This document shows positions 52,898-62,146 of a stretch of DNA of 64,000 nt, piece by piece. The position numbers were made by a program, and so were the translations under genes. Source of the DNA: an uncultured Candidatus Saccharibacteria bacterium (lineage in GTDB: Bacteria; Patescibacteriota; Saccharimonadia; Saccharimonadales; Saccharimonadaceae); contig CALHGK010000014.1 in assembly GCA_938030095.1 (NCBI GenBank), forward strand, positions 62,001 through 126,000, given 5' to 3'. The first letter of the stretch is position 1; each line of letters starts with the position of its first letter. The notes beneath the pieces were generated by a model, which saw only the letters and a program-made list of their open reading frames with translations, had not been told where the DNA came from and did not search any database.

Positions 52898-54780
52898 ACT
52901 TCTCAAACCTTTTACAAAAAAACGATACAAGCAAGGATTTTTCTCCTGACAGTGCACACAAAAAAGCTAGGGGAGTGCAGCACTACATCACGCTTCTTGC
53001 AGCCGAAAAACTGGCAGGGAAGTAGCCTCCCCTCCCGCCCCGAACACCACATATACTCAGCTATAACAGAGGTAATTTGCTGCGTGGACAAATATCGTGT
53101 ACACATGATGGCTGCGGATATTTGCGTGTGATTTTGCGCTCATAGGCTTATGTATCGGCCGTTTTGTGTGCAAGACAATTCCTTCCGCCGCATCCACAAT
53201 TTGCTCATATACACCTCTTGCATCTATTCCTTTGCAGAGAGCATCTCAAGTACACAGCAAAAGCAAACAAAAAGGGTAGGGCAAGGCAGGGGAGTCTGCC
53301 ACCCTTTCGCCAAAAATTCCTGGCAACCGCCCTACCCCTGTTTTTGCCTCATTTCACTAGCATCTACCACTGATAATTTCATATATGAGGTACGTTCTCG
53401 TGACATACCTCACCTGAGCTGTAGCTCTCTGCTCACCTCCAGCTTATTCTGTACTTATTATCCCTCAGGTTAGCCAAAGAGTCATATTTGCCCTTGCAGA
53501 TATACCACTGCCTATAGCAGCCAAACAGCGGCACTCAGCCTATATTTGGCTAACTATAGGCTATCCAACTATGCTGGGACATATTAGCATACCACACAAT
53601 AAAATAGGCAATCACGCACAGCAAAGTAGCAGCCAGCAGCAAAGCATAAGCATAAACATCAGCACTCATAGACAAGGGGATGATGAGCCGCACCATGATG
53701 CAATCTATGCGTGCACAATAATTCACACCCACGCAGCAGTGGGGTAGGTGCAAAAGATGCATTGTTGGTCATCTTTGAGAGTGTAATATAACTTCGCACA
53801 ATAATCCTTTTACGATGCATATATAGATCTGACCCCAGATGCGGCCCGAATTGAGCTGGGTTTGGCGGTTATGGGCTTCATGAGCATAAAACGTATATAT
53901 CCGGTATATAGATCTTCGATTATTGATCGATCTTGCTTCTTGTTCAGCAGGTTCACTTAAGATATCCGCGCCATCCAATGGGGAGAGTAAGGATAGAGCT
54001 GCGGGCACTTATACGTCCTGCAAAAGTAAAAGCAGACGCTTGTTCTATTGGAGGGAGCACACTGTGTATATGTTCATGAACGTTTGTGTGTGCAAAGTTA
54101 TGTACATTTGTTCGTGTGAGTGTATCTGATTGCCGCGCAAGGTTTGTGACTTGTCTGAGCAACAGCTTGATATCGAACAAATGAGCTTGGCTGCAGATCT
54201 AGGCATACGCGCTCTGGCCTCGTATTGCCTGGCGTCATGCCAGTGCTAACCCGATCCTCGCAGATTCTGAGCCATGGTTGCGTTGTTTGACATTTTGTTT
54301 GCTTAGTATTTTTGCTATGTTTTCTACCCTGCTTGGGGTGACCGAGATTAAAATACTATACAACATCATGATTTGACTTTTCTGCAAAAAACATCTCCCC
54401 TACTATTTTTTGCATTTTGTTGATTTTGTAGTATAGATATAGTATTTGCATTTTTTATGTTTTGTTATGTAAGGTGTTGTAAATTTGTTCTTTTTTACAG
54501 AACAAGCTCCCCTGCCCTTTGCTGAGATACGCTGCAGGTATTGACCGCGATCAATTACATATCTTCAGTAGTTCTGCACTGTTTCTTTTGTCACGCCGCT
54601 CTATTCTCTGGAATATTAATGGAATGGTCTCTAGTATCTTTCTTACACAGCCGTTCCTGGTGCGGCGCTTGTGATAGATTTAGCCTCACTACAACACCGT
54701 ATTCAGTGGAGTGGCTACTTGTTAGAGATATCAAAAATTCTTAACATTAAAAACATAAATGCTCTATTGTCACTACCCTA
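52898..54780. other. 1.9-kb gene-poor region
   Basis: No confident gene. Features seen: a plus-strand structure ending with GCCCTACCC and TTTTT (53274-53345), a possible 70-codon minus-strand ORF at 53550-53762 with one hydrophobic helix but no SD, two copies of ATATAGATCT (about 53820 and 53905) and an AT-rich stretch 54300-54530 with a TTGTTC/GAACAA hairpin. It may hold decayed genes or regulatory RNA. Confidence 0.5.
53274..53345 (+). terminator. terminator-like structure
   Basis: GGGTAGGGC/GCCCTACCC encloses a hairpin GGCAG/CTGCC and is followed by CTGTTTTT. No gene ends just before it; it may end a small RNA. Confidence 0.5.
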
Positions 54781-55707
54781 CTACCGATACGCCGCTCGGC
54801 CACTGACGCGGACATCAAGATATTTGGGAGTGATGTGGTGCTGCGCCAGATAACGAATGGCCCGGGCGGCATCCTCGCTCTGCAGACCAGCCGAGCGATC
54901 AACTGAGAACTTAACAGGATACTCCACCCCTGTAAACCAGACGTAGATTTGACGCGTCGTGCCAGCAGGCAGCGTAATCTTTTGGACGGTAAGCTGGTAG
55001 CGGCGGACGGCACCAACGACTTTACCAATAAAGCCAAGGAATTGGTTACTCGCGACGACTTGGTTATTACGCGTATCAATACCACTGTCATCCACCACTT
55101 CAATGCTTGGCCGCGGCCCATAGGCACGGCGGAAGGCATGGCCCTCGGTATCAACAAAGAGTTGCTGGCGATTAACCGTCCAGACTACCGCCGCTTGGCG
55201 CATAGCAAGGGTGATAGTGCTGCGTCCCAAGCCAGCTTGCTGCGTGGCTGGGAGTACTGCAGCAACCTCAGGGCAATCATGCGTCTGGAGATAGGCCGCC
55301 AGCCGACTAGTATTGAGTGTAAAGCGAAAACGCTCCAGCGGATGGGCAGTGAGATAGTCGTTGATCTTGGCTTGGTAGAGCTGATGGTTGCTGGTGAGAT
55401 TGCCTGCAACAACTGGTGTCGCAATGACGTTATCGAGCGCAAACCACACTGCAGCCAGCAGCCCCACTACCACTCCAAGCGACAATGCCACATGGCGGCG
55501 CGTCCGGCGCAAATCATGCGCATACATACGTGGTGACCGCAGCTGAGCCTTAGACTCGCCCGCACTCGGCACGCGGCTGACTAAGCTACCAGTCAGCGTA
55601 CGGTTACGCCGGTAGGTATAGGCGGTGCGCTGGGGCTGCTCTTCCCTCTTGTTTTTGGCAGCTCGGCGGCGCGCTGGTGGTGGTGTTTGTTTTGTGCGAA
55701 AGCCCAT
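54781..55707 (-). CDS. ftsQ: cell division protein FtsQ-like
   Basis: 308 aa. A long basic cytoplasmic tail (ARRRAAKNKREE), one transmembrane helix (VALSLGVVVGLLAAVWFAL), then a POTRA-like segment (PLERFRFTLNTSRLAAYLQTHDCPEVAAV, here abbreviated) and the beta domain with WTVNRQQLFVDTEGHAF. It links the division proteins at the septum. Located downstream of murG as in other dcw clusters. TATAAT lies about 13 nt before the chosen ATG; an ATG five codons earlier overlaps the -10 box. So it has its own promoter. Confidence 0.85.
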   Translation of the reverse strand: MGFRTKQTPPPARRRAAKNKREEQPQRTAYTYRRNRTLTGSLVSRVPSAGESKAQLRSPRMYAHDLRRTRRHVALSLGVVVGLLAAVWFALDNVIATPVVAGNLTSNHQLYQAKINDYLTAHPLERFRFTLNTSRLAAYLQTHDCPEVAAVLPATQQAGLGRSTITLAMRQAAVVWTVNRQQLFVDTEGHAFRRAYGPRPSIEVVDDSGIDTRNNQVVASNQFLGFIGKVVGAVRRYQLTVQKITLPAGTTRQIYVWFTGVEYPVKFSVDRSAGLQSEDAARAIRYLAQHHITPKYLDVRVSGRAAYR

Positions 55708-55906
55708 AATGCTACAGGCCATTATACCGTAGATGACTAGTTGTTGGCAAAAGCATCTAGGTATTAAACAACGTCTTCTTGGCGCTATCCCCTTCCCTCC
55801 AGCACTAGGTAACTACCCGATTAACACCTTCCCTGCAATATAATTTGACATTTCTTGCTCTCCACTCCATACTGGGAGCACTACAGTTAAGCGGAGAAAT
55901 CGACAT

Positions 55907-56185
55907 ATGAAGACAGTCCATGCAACAAAAGAAGGAGCAACAATAGAGCTCACAAGAGACGAGATTCGTCTGATCGCAGCACTCGGCACCGAAGTGTTTC
56001 ATGGGGCCTTTCGACAAGAGTGTGAAGACCTCTGGAATACTGTCGCTATGCCAATCTCTTTCAAGCGGTCTGGCGAGATACTACACCAATTTTATGACAC
56101 TCTCATTACAATCAGCGAGCTGCCTCCCTCTAAAGAGCGGCAGGAAATCAATGCACACTATCGGCCATTTGAGTTTGGGAGTTAA
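55907..56185 (+). CDS. hypothetical protein, 92 aa
   Basis: Family not recognised. Mostly helical and acidic (IELTRDEIRLIAALGTEVFHG, ECEDLWNTV, ELPPSKERQEINAHY in segments), no membrane segment. A GGAGA ribosome site lies 8-9 nt before the ATG. It is inserted on the plus strand between murG and ftsQ, breaking the dcw operon. Confidence 0.65.
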   Translation: MKTVHATKEGATIELTRDEIRLIAALGTEVFHGAFRQECEDLWNTVAMPISFKRSGEILHQFYDTLITISELPPSKERQEINAHYRPFEFGS

Positions 56186-56242
56186 TAGCTTTTACTGCTA
56201 AGGGCGAGACTTGTCTCATCTTGGCGCGGTGTTTTCTACTGA

Positions 56243-56278
56243 AAATAATGTAGCATGGATTAACATGCTACATTATTT
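56243..56278. terminator. bidirectional terminator
   Basis: AATAATGTAGCATG, loop GATTAA, CATGCTACATTATT: 14-bp perfect stem between the 55907 gene and murG. Confidence 0.85.
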
Positions 56279-56350
56279 ACTAGTACTTTATGATGAGGCC
56301 TTAGATACACTCTTACTCTTCTCCTTTCTATAAGAAGAGTCGGGTCACTT

Positions 56351-57508
56351 TTATCCTTTTCTAGTACGCTGAGCCACCTTCACCACCATTTGCGCTACAT
56401 CGCGGGCGGCGTGGGGGCGTGCATAAGTGTGGAGGCGCTGAGCGAGCTGCTGGCGCTGCGCAGGGTCGCGCATGAGGGTAAGAATGGCCTGGCTAAGGGC
56501 ATCGCTCTGCTCTAAGGCGTCGTCTTGCAAGACCAGCGCGGCCTTGGCTTCGGCATAGATGGCAGCATTTTTGCGCTGGTCGCCCAGGTGATGGGCCGGC
56601 ACCAAGATAGCTGCCTGCGCGAGGCCAGCGAGCTCTTGTGTGAAGGTGGCACTAGCGCGTGATACTACTACATCGGCTGCGCCGAGCAATTGCGCCATAT
56701 GCTCGAAGACGAAGGGTACGCAGTGAAAATCGGGGTGCTGGGGCGCTTTAGCCTGGGCGGCATCGTAATTGCCTTTGCCCGCCACCAAATAAACCTGCAT
56801 GCCAGCAGCCAGCAGGTCATCGGCAGCACGCAGCACCGCGTGATTGATAATAGCCGAGCCAAGACCACCACCGGTAGCAACGACTAATGGCTTATGTGGG
56901 TCAAGCGAGAAGGTCTGCCGTGCCTGCTGCCGCTGAGCCGGAGTGAGCGGGTGAAAATCAGCGCCAATCGGCACCCCCACATAGCGGCTACGCGATGCTG
57001 GATAGTGATAATGCTTGAGTGGCCAGCCCGTAGCAATCGCTGCTGCCCAACGTGCCATCACACGGTTGGTTAGGCCAGGGCGAGCATCGGAGTCGTGAAT
57101 CACTACTGGTACGCGCAGGCAGTGCGCCGCAATGCCAACCGGCAAGCACACAAACCCCCCCTTGGCAAAGATCACATCTGGCCGCCAGCGCAGCACCAGC
57201 CAGAGGCTCTGACATACGCCAGCCAGGATCTTAAAGATATCTAGTATATTAGCCAGGACAATACTCGGCATAAGCAACTGGCGCACCACACTGAGGTGCT
57301 GGTAGCGCCGGAACTTGCCCGCAGCGATTGTCCGCACCTGCACTGGCACTGCAGCGTGCTGCATGAGCCCGCGCGATTGGCTAGCGAAGGCCTTATCGCA
57401 GACGAAGGTCACCTGCACATCGGGCTGGAGGGCTGCGATTTCATTAATGACGGCGACGACCGGCGTAACGTGCCCGCCCGATCCACCGCCGACTGCCAGT
57501 AGCTTCAT
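56351..57508 (-). CDS. murG: UDP-GlcNAc transferase MurG
   Basis: 385 aa GT28 enzyme that adds GlcNAc to lipid I to make lipid II. LLAVGGGSGGHVTP is the conserved N-terminal G loop; FAKGGFVCLPVGIAAH, VIHDSDARPGLTNR and ATGGGLGSAIINHAV follow, with SRASATFTQELA for sugar nucleotide binding. ATG 57508 has AAGGAG 8 nt upstream and lies within the 3' end of ftsW (65-nt overlap), so expression is coupled. A G7 run occurs in codons for Gly-Gly but is conserved sequence. Confidence 0.97.
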   Translation of the reverse strand: MKLLAVGGGSGGHVTPVVAVINEIAALQPDVQVTFVCDKAFASQSRGLMQHAAVPVQVRTIAAGKFRRYQHLSVVRQLLMPSIVLANILDIFKILAGVCQSLWLVLRWRPDVIFAKGGFVCLPVGIAAHCLRVPVVIHDSDARPGLTNRVMARWAAAIATGWPLKHYHYPASRSRYVGVPIGADFHPLTPAQRQQARQTFSLDPHKPLVVATGGGLGSAIINHAVLRAADDLLAAGMQVYLVAGKGNYDAAQAKAPQHPDFHCVPFVFEHMAQLLGAADVVVSRASATFTQELAGLAQAAILVPAHHLGDQRKNAAIYAEAKAALVLQDDALEQSDALSQAILTLMRDPAQRQQLAQRLHTYARPHAARDVAQMVVKVAQRTRKG

Positions 57509-58811
57509 GAGAGGTCTCCTTTTCGTTGATTGGTTGGTAAGCTGCCTGGCGTGATAATTGGAAGGCCAGGCCAAGCGCACCAGCAATAAATACCATACTG
57601 GTGCCACCAAAGCTCAGCAATGGCAGCGTAATACCCGTCAGCGGGAAGACTCCAATCATCGACGCTACATTTAGCATAACATGTGCGCCCAGCCAGCCAA
57701 AGACTCCAGCTACCACCAGGCGCATTGTTGTATCAGGCAGGCGCTCGGCAATCCTCAGCAGGCGCAATAGCAGCGCTGCAAACAGTGCTAGTACGACCAC
57801 CGCCCCCACAAAGCCAAACGTTTCACCAATGATAGCAAAGACTGAGTCGTTAATCGCCTCAGGGAGATAGCCCGTCGCTTGGATACTGTTGCCAATACCC
57901 AGGCCAAATAGCCCGCCTGTGCCCAGCGCAATCTTGGCATTCTTGATGTGGTAGCCATCATCATTGCTACTAGTGGCATGATCATCCCCCTGGAAGAAGG
58001 TCGCCACCCGCTCCATGCGGTGCGGTGCAATGACGATAAGCAGCAGCACCAGTGCCACACAACCCGCCGCCAGGTAACCCAGCCAGCGCCAGCTCATGCC
58101 ACTCATCACCAGCATACACGCCACCATGGCAGTGAGCGCTAGGCCTGTGCCCATATCCTTTTGCAAAAATATCACGAAAAAGAGCGCTGCGCACATCATA
58201 ATTACCATGGGGATGATCGTCTGGTGGAGGTCGTTTATCACCCCCTGACGCATTCGTGTGCCAAGGAAGAGTGCCATATAGATAAGCATGCCAAACTTCA
58301 GCATCTCGGCCGGCTGGAAGCTCCCCAGTGGCCCCAGCGAGAACCAGCGGCACGCCCCAAGGCTACACTGAGCAATCGCCGAGACATGCAGCATATTACC
58401 AAGGACAAACAGCAGTGCACACAGCACAAAGCCGCTCGCTAGCAGCGTACCCGCCTTCTGGCGCAGCCATGCAAAGGGTACGAGCGACAACCCCACAAAG
58501 GCGCTAATTGACAGGAGTAAGCTCACCGTCTGCTTGATGGCGAAATAGCCATCGGTGTAGTAGTTGGTGTTGTGCGCAGAGTTGAGCACATTGGCACGCT
58601 GCGGGCCAATGGCATACATCACCACCAGGCCCAGCAGCATGAGCAACCCCACCCAGAGGATGATCTGATAATCCGGCCGGTGCAAACGCGGCACGGCGGC
58701 GGATGGAGCAGTGGCAGCATTGCGCGTGGTGCGTTGCTCGCGGCGCGCTGGCTGAGCTGACCGAGCCGAAGCCGATCGGTGCGCAGCACGAGTGCGGCGA
58801 GCAGTAGCCAT
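57444..58811 (-). CDS. ftsW: SEDS glycosyltransferase FtsW
   Basis: 455 aa polytopic SEDS protein that polymerises lipid II at the septum. A basic tail is followed by ten or so helices; family motifs GSFQPAEMLKFGMLIYMAL, ALFFVIFLQKDMGTG, YHIKNAKIALGTGGLFGLGIGNS and FPLTGITLPLLSFGGTSM are present (quoted in part). Start 58811 lies 1 nt after the stop of mraY. Works with FtsI encoded two genes upstream. Confidence 0.96.
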   Translation of the reverse strand: MATARRTRAAHRSASARSAQPARREQRTTRNAATAPSAAVPRLHRPDYQIILWVGLLMLLGLVVMYAIGPQRANVLNSAHNTNYYTDGYFAIKQTVSLLLSISAFVGLSLVPFAWLRQKAGTLLASGFVLCALLFVLGNMLHVSAIAQCSLGACRWFSLGPLGSFQPAEMLKFGMLIYMALFLGTRMRQGVINDLHQTIIPMVIMMCAALFFVIFLQKDMGTGLALTAMVACMLVMSGMSWRWLGYLAAGCVALVLLLIVIAPHRMERVATFFQGDDHATSSNDDGYHIKNAKIALGTGGLFGLGIGNSIQATGYLPEAINDSVFAIIGETFGFVGAVVVLALFAALLLRLLRIAERLPDTTMRLVVAGVFGWLGAHVMLNVASMIGVFPLTGITLPLLSFGGTSMVFIAGALGLAFQLSRQAAYQPINEKETSHEATGSRRWIGRARYAGRRRH

Positions 58812-58812
58812 T

Positions 58813-59841
58813 CTAGATGTGCCCCCCACCCAGCGCCATCATCAGGCCAATAAAGCCCGTCACGCAAGAGATTACCCAGAAACGCATCGTCACCTTCACC
58901 TCTGGCCAACCAACTGCTTGGAAGTGCTGGTGAATTGGTGCCGAGATAAACACCTTGCGGTGGAAGAACTTCTTGCTGAGGATTTGGATCAGGCTCGAGC
59001 CTGCCTCCACTACAAACAGCACACCAATGACTGGCAGCAAAAACAGTGTATTCGTCAGCATCGCCACAACGCCTAGGCTCGTCCCAAAGGCAAAGCTCCC
59101 CACATCGCCCATAAAGAACCGTGCTGGATAGATATTAAACCACAGGTAGCTCAGCAGCACTCCCACTACAGTGAAGCAAAAACCCGCCAGCTGCAAATGC
59201 CCCTGCAGCAAAGCAATCACCCCAAAGATGCAATAGCTCACTGCCAGCAGTCCACCGGCCAAACCATCCAGGCCATCGCTAATATTCACTGCATTGCCAG
59301 TTGCTACCACCGCAAAGATAAAGAGTGGGACAATCCACGGGCCCAGCTGCCAGTCGCCAAAGTACGGCACATGCACTGTTGTATAGCCCAGCTTAACGTA
59401 GAAGAACCAAGCCAGTACCGCCGCCATCACCGCGATCATCGAGAACTTCAGCCAGGCGCGCAAGCCCGCCGAGCCCGAGCCATCACTATTGATATTGATC
59501 ACATCGTCCAGCAGCCCCACTGCCCCACCACCAAGCAATGCCGCCAGTGGGAGCCAGGTCTGCGCTCGGTCGAGATTAAACCCCAGCGTCACCACAGCGA
59601 TAGCCACAATGCCAACCATCCCTGCCATAGTGGGAATATCGCGCGTAAATTTATCGGCATGGAGCTTGGTAAAGACCGTCAACTCCTCGCCCGTCGTGCT
59701 CGCGGCCCGCTGCTTTTTCCAGAACTTATAGCGGTAGGCAAAGTAGGTATAGAGCGGCGTGAGGGCCATCGCTAGCAAAAAAGCCGCAACGCTGAGAAGA
59801 AATGTCGCGTTGAGCTCGCGAACGAGTGTGGTGAGGTTCAT
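58813..59841 (-). CDS. mraY: phospho-MurNAc-pentapeptide transferase MraY
   Basis: 342 aa, about ten helices. Makes lipid I from UDP-MurNAc-pentapeptide and undecaprenyl phosphate. Catalytic Asp motifs: GLLDDVININ, NISDGLDGLAGG and FFMGDVGSFAFG; the HHFQ-type loop is SAPIHQHFQAVGWPE. Its ATG shares the A of the ftsI stop (TAATG), a translational coupling. No murE or murF lies between ftsI and mraY as is usual in other bacteria. Confidence 0.97.
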   Translation of the reverse strand: MNLTTLVRELNATFLLSVAAFLLAMALTPLYTYFAYRYKFWKKQRAASTTGEELTVFTKLHADKFTRDIPTMAGMVGIVAIAVVTLGFNLDRAQTWLPLAALLGGGAVGLLDDVININSDGSGSAGLRAWLKFSMIAVMAAVLAWFFYVKLGYTTVHVPYFGDWQLGPWIVPLFIFAVVATGNAVNISDGLDGLAGGLLAVSYCIFGVIALLQGHLQLAGFCFTVVGVLLSYLWFNIYPARFFMGDVGSFAFGTSLGVVAMLTNTLFLLPVIGVLFVVEAGSSLIQILSKKFFHRKVFISAPIHQHFQAVGWPEVKVTMRFWVISCVTGFIGLMMALGGGHI

Positions 59842-61595
59842 TATGGTGTGTGTCCTTTCGGCTCGAGCTTCATATAGTCGAGCAACCAATTAGATATATC
59901 CGTGAAAATCGGGTGAGCATCTTGACCCCCCTGCATATTCAGCCCTTTGCCCGAAACCTCCACCATAATAACATACGCTGGTGTTTTGCCAACCTCCCCA
60001 CCAAAACCGAGGTAGGTGCCAATGGTTTGGTTAGAAATATACTTGCCGTCCTTGATGGTTTGCGATGTACCTGTCTTGCCGCCAATGTAGAACCCCGCAC
60101 GATCGCCACCAGCATAAAAGGCCTGGCGCGCTTGGTGTACCATTTCGCGCACAGTAGTAGATGACTGCGGCTTGATAACATGAGTATACGAGGCCTTGCG
60201 CGCAGCCTTGGCAAAGGTGCCATTGTCGTCAATCGTCCCTGCGATGATGGTGGGACTATAGTATGTTCCGCCATTAATGATGGCGCTAAAGCCAGCCGAG
60301 ACTTGTAGCATCGTCGCATCCATCCCCTGGCCAAAGGACATGTTAGAGTAGCGCACCGCATTGCCCTGCTGCTGAGTGGGTGAGATGATATTACCTTTAG
60401 CTTCACCAGCCAGCTCTATCCCCGTCAGTTGCCCAAGACGAAAGCGCTTGTGGAAGTAATCATACATCGTGTCGCGCGCCTGGCGAGTGATATAGCTGCC
60501 ATTGCCCAAGCGCTGCGCCACCGTGACCATACCGGTGTTGAGCGACCAATTAAGGGCGTGCTGCATGGTAATGTTGCCCGTCTGGCCCTTGCTGGCATTG
60601 CCAATGGTGATGTCGTCTACCTTGATGCTATCGGTATTATTGTACGTCGTTTGCGGCGTGATGACCCCTTTGTCGATACCTGTCGCCACTGTAAATGTCT
60701 TGATGTCGGAGCCCGGTTCGTATGGCGTGGTGATAGTGTTGTTATTGAGCGCGGCGACGCTTTTGATCGTCTTCAGGTTGGACGGGTCATAGGTGGGGAG
60801 GTTAGCCATGGCTAAGACTTGGCCGTTCTGCGGATTCATCACAACAGCACTGACATCGGTAGCGCCACTGCGCTTGGCTCCATCGACGAGCGCTTGCTCC
60901 ACCCTCGTCTGGATGTTGCGATCGATCGTCAGTACCATATTGGTCCCATTCTTAGCAGGCTGGTTGATATTCGTCCGGCCAATGGTTAGCGGCACCGAGC
61001 GGATATCTGTCACTGTCTTAAGCACCCCATCTGTGCCGCGCAGCTTATCATCATTGGCCTGTTCGAAGCCGTACTTCCCCTTACCCTCGGCATCGACAAA
61101 GCCCAGCACTTGGCTGGCCAATTGCCCTTCTGGGTAGACGCGCTGGCTCATCGCATCAAAGCCCACCCCAGCGAGATTCTCCTTTTTGATCAGCTCAGCC
61201 TGCTTGCGGCTCACCTTGGTGGCGAGCACTTGGTAGCGGCTTGGCTTGCGCGTAATGTACTGGCGAAAGTTCTCACGCACGTTGCCACCAGCCACCTGGT
61301 TAAGCACCGCCACGATCTTGTCTGCATCCGTCACAGCCATCGGGTCGGCCCACACGGTATAGACCGTCTCGTTCATGACGAGCTTGGCAGGAGTAGTACC
61401 ATCCATGGTGTATATCTCACCGCGCTGGGCACGCAAGCGAAATTGCTTGACTTGCTCGCTATCGGCCTGCGATACATAGTAGTCGTGCTGCAGCAATTGC
61501 ACATACCCCAGGCGCAGCACAAACACCACAAGCAGCCCGCCGAGCACAGTGGCGAGCGCCTGAGCGCGTGGCGTAGCAAGATGGCGCTGCAGCAT
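59841..61595 (-). CDS. ftsI: peptidoglycan D,D-transpeptidase FtsI/PBP2-type
   Basis: 584-aa class B penicillin-binding protein. One N-terminal helix (LATVLGGLLVVFVLRLGYVQ), a pedestal domain (RAQRGEIYTMDGTTPA) and the transpeptidase domain with Ser296-x-x-Lys299 in PGSDIKTF, SxN in NWSLNTG and KTG in GGKTGTSQ. It crosslinks septal peptidoglycan with FtsW. Starts 3 nt after ftsL. Confidence 0.96.
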   Translation of the reverse strand: MLQRHLATPRAQALATVLGGLLVVFVLRLGYVQLLQHDYYVSQADSEQVKQFRLRAQRGEIYTMDGTTPAKLVMNETVYTVWADPMAVTDADKIVAVLNQVAGGNVRENFRQYITRKPSRYQVLATKVSRKQAELIKKENLAGVGFDAMSQRVYPEGQLASQVLGFVDAEGKGKYGFEQANDDKLRGTDGVLKTVTDIRSVPLTIGRTNINQPAKNGTNMVLTIDRNIQTRVEQALVDGAKRSGATDVSAVVMNPQNGQVLAMANLPTYDPSNLKTIKSVAALNNNTITTPYEPGSDIKTFTVATGIDKGVITPQTTYNNTDSIKVDDITIGNASKGQTGNITMQHALNWSLNTGMVTVAQRLGNGSYITRQARDTMYDYFHKRFRLGQLTGIELAGEAKGNIISPTQQQGNAVRYSNMSFGQGMDATMLQVSAGFSAIINGGTYYSPTIIAGTIDDNGTFAKAARKASYTHVIKPQSSTTVREMVHQARQAFYAGGDRAGFYIGGKTGTSQTIKDGKYISNQTIGTYLGFGGEVGKTPAYVIMVEVSGKGLNMQGGQDAHPIFTDISNWLLDYMKLEPKGHTP

Positions 61596-61598
61596 GGG

Positions 61599-61952
61599 CT
61601 ACTCGCTGGCGTACGCTGTATTGGCTGGTGTTGTCATCGTTTTGGCCACACTACTACCCTGCACTTCCTTAAGGGCGGTCAGGCGGGCGTTATCGACCTC
61701 CAGGTCTTTCTTTTGCTCGCTGAGGGCAGAGATCTTGTCGTCGATCTTACTGGCCTCGTAGCCATAGCTGACCGTATGCGTTGCCTGTGCCAGATATATC
61801 AAGCCAAGGATGGTGATAAGGAGGGCAATCAGCACTGTGTGGGTGATTGGCCCAAGTTTGATAGCCGAAGCAAAAGCAACAGTGTTGCGGTTGCGCTTCC
61901 AGGTGCTCTGGCGTCGACTATTAAATTGCATTGTCCGTGTGTAGGTTGTCAT
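61599..61952 (-). CDS. ftsL: FtsL-like division protein
   Basis: 117 aa. Basic N terminus, one transmembrane helix (ITHTVLIALLITILGLIYLAQ) and an outer coiled coil (SKIDDKISALSEQKKDLEVDNARL in part). Topology, length and position before ftsI identify it as FtsL-like; sequence conservation in the family is low. No SD is seen before the ATG. Confidence 0.8.
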   Translation of the reverse strand: MTTYTRTMQFNSRRQSTWKRNRNTVAFASAIKLGPITHTVLIALLITILGLIYLAQATHTVSYGYEASKIDDKISALSEQKKDLEVDNARLTALKEVQGSSVAKTMTTPANTAYASE

Positions 61953-62054
61953 TGTGGTGGTGTTTGTGTTGTTTAGCGTTGGTATGGGGTCGTTTCTAGG
62001 TCTAGGTGGGGCGGATTTAGCGCGCCGCCCCAGCGCGAGGTCTTAGGCCAAGGG

Positions 62055-62123
62055 CTATTTGCCGTGGCGGACCAATACTGTTGTCGTGATTGATTGATTT
62101 TGTACGGGGATACGAACTGGCAT
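62055..62123 (-). CDS. micro-ORF in the dcw cluster, 22 aa
   Basis: Encodes MPVRIPVQNQSITTTVLVRHGK. Support: a strong SD (AAGGAG) 7-9 nt before the ATG, and position between rsmH (24 nt upstream) and ftsL (about 100 nt downstream) in the same direction. The ftsL gene lacks an SD, so this ORF might deliver ribosomes or act as a leader. Too short for family assignment. Confidence 0.45.
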   Translation of the reverse strand: MPVRIPVQNQSITTTVLVRHGK

Positions 62124-62146
62124 GTCCCTACTCCTTTTTTTGTTTT

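Noticed and set aside
53550..53762. 70-codon minus-strand small membrane protein
   Set aside because: One hydrophobic helix but no SD, no nearby -10 box and an uncertain start; kept only as a note on the gene-poor region.
57152..57158. C7 run in murG as a phase-variation tract
   Set aside because: It encodes the conserved Gly-Gly of the MurG acceptor-site motif; the frame is intact and the gene is likely essential.
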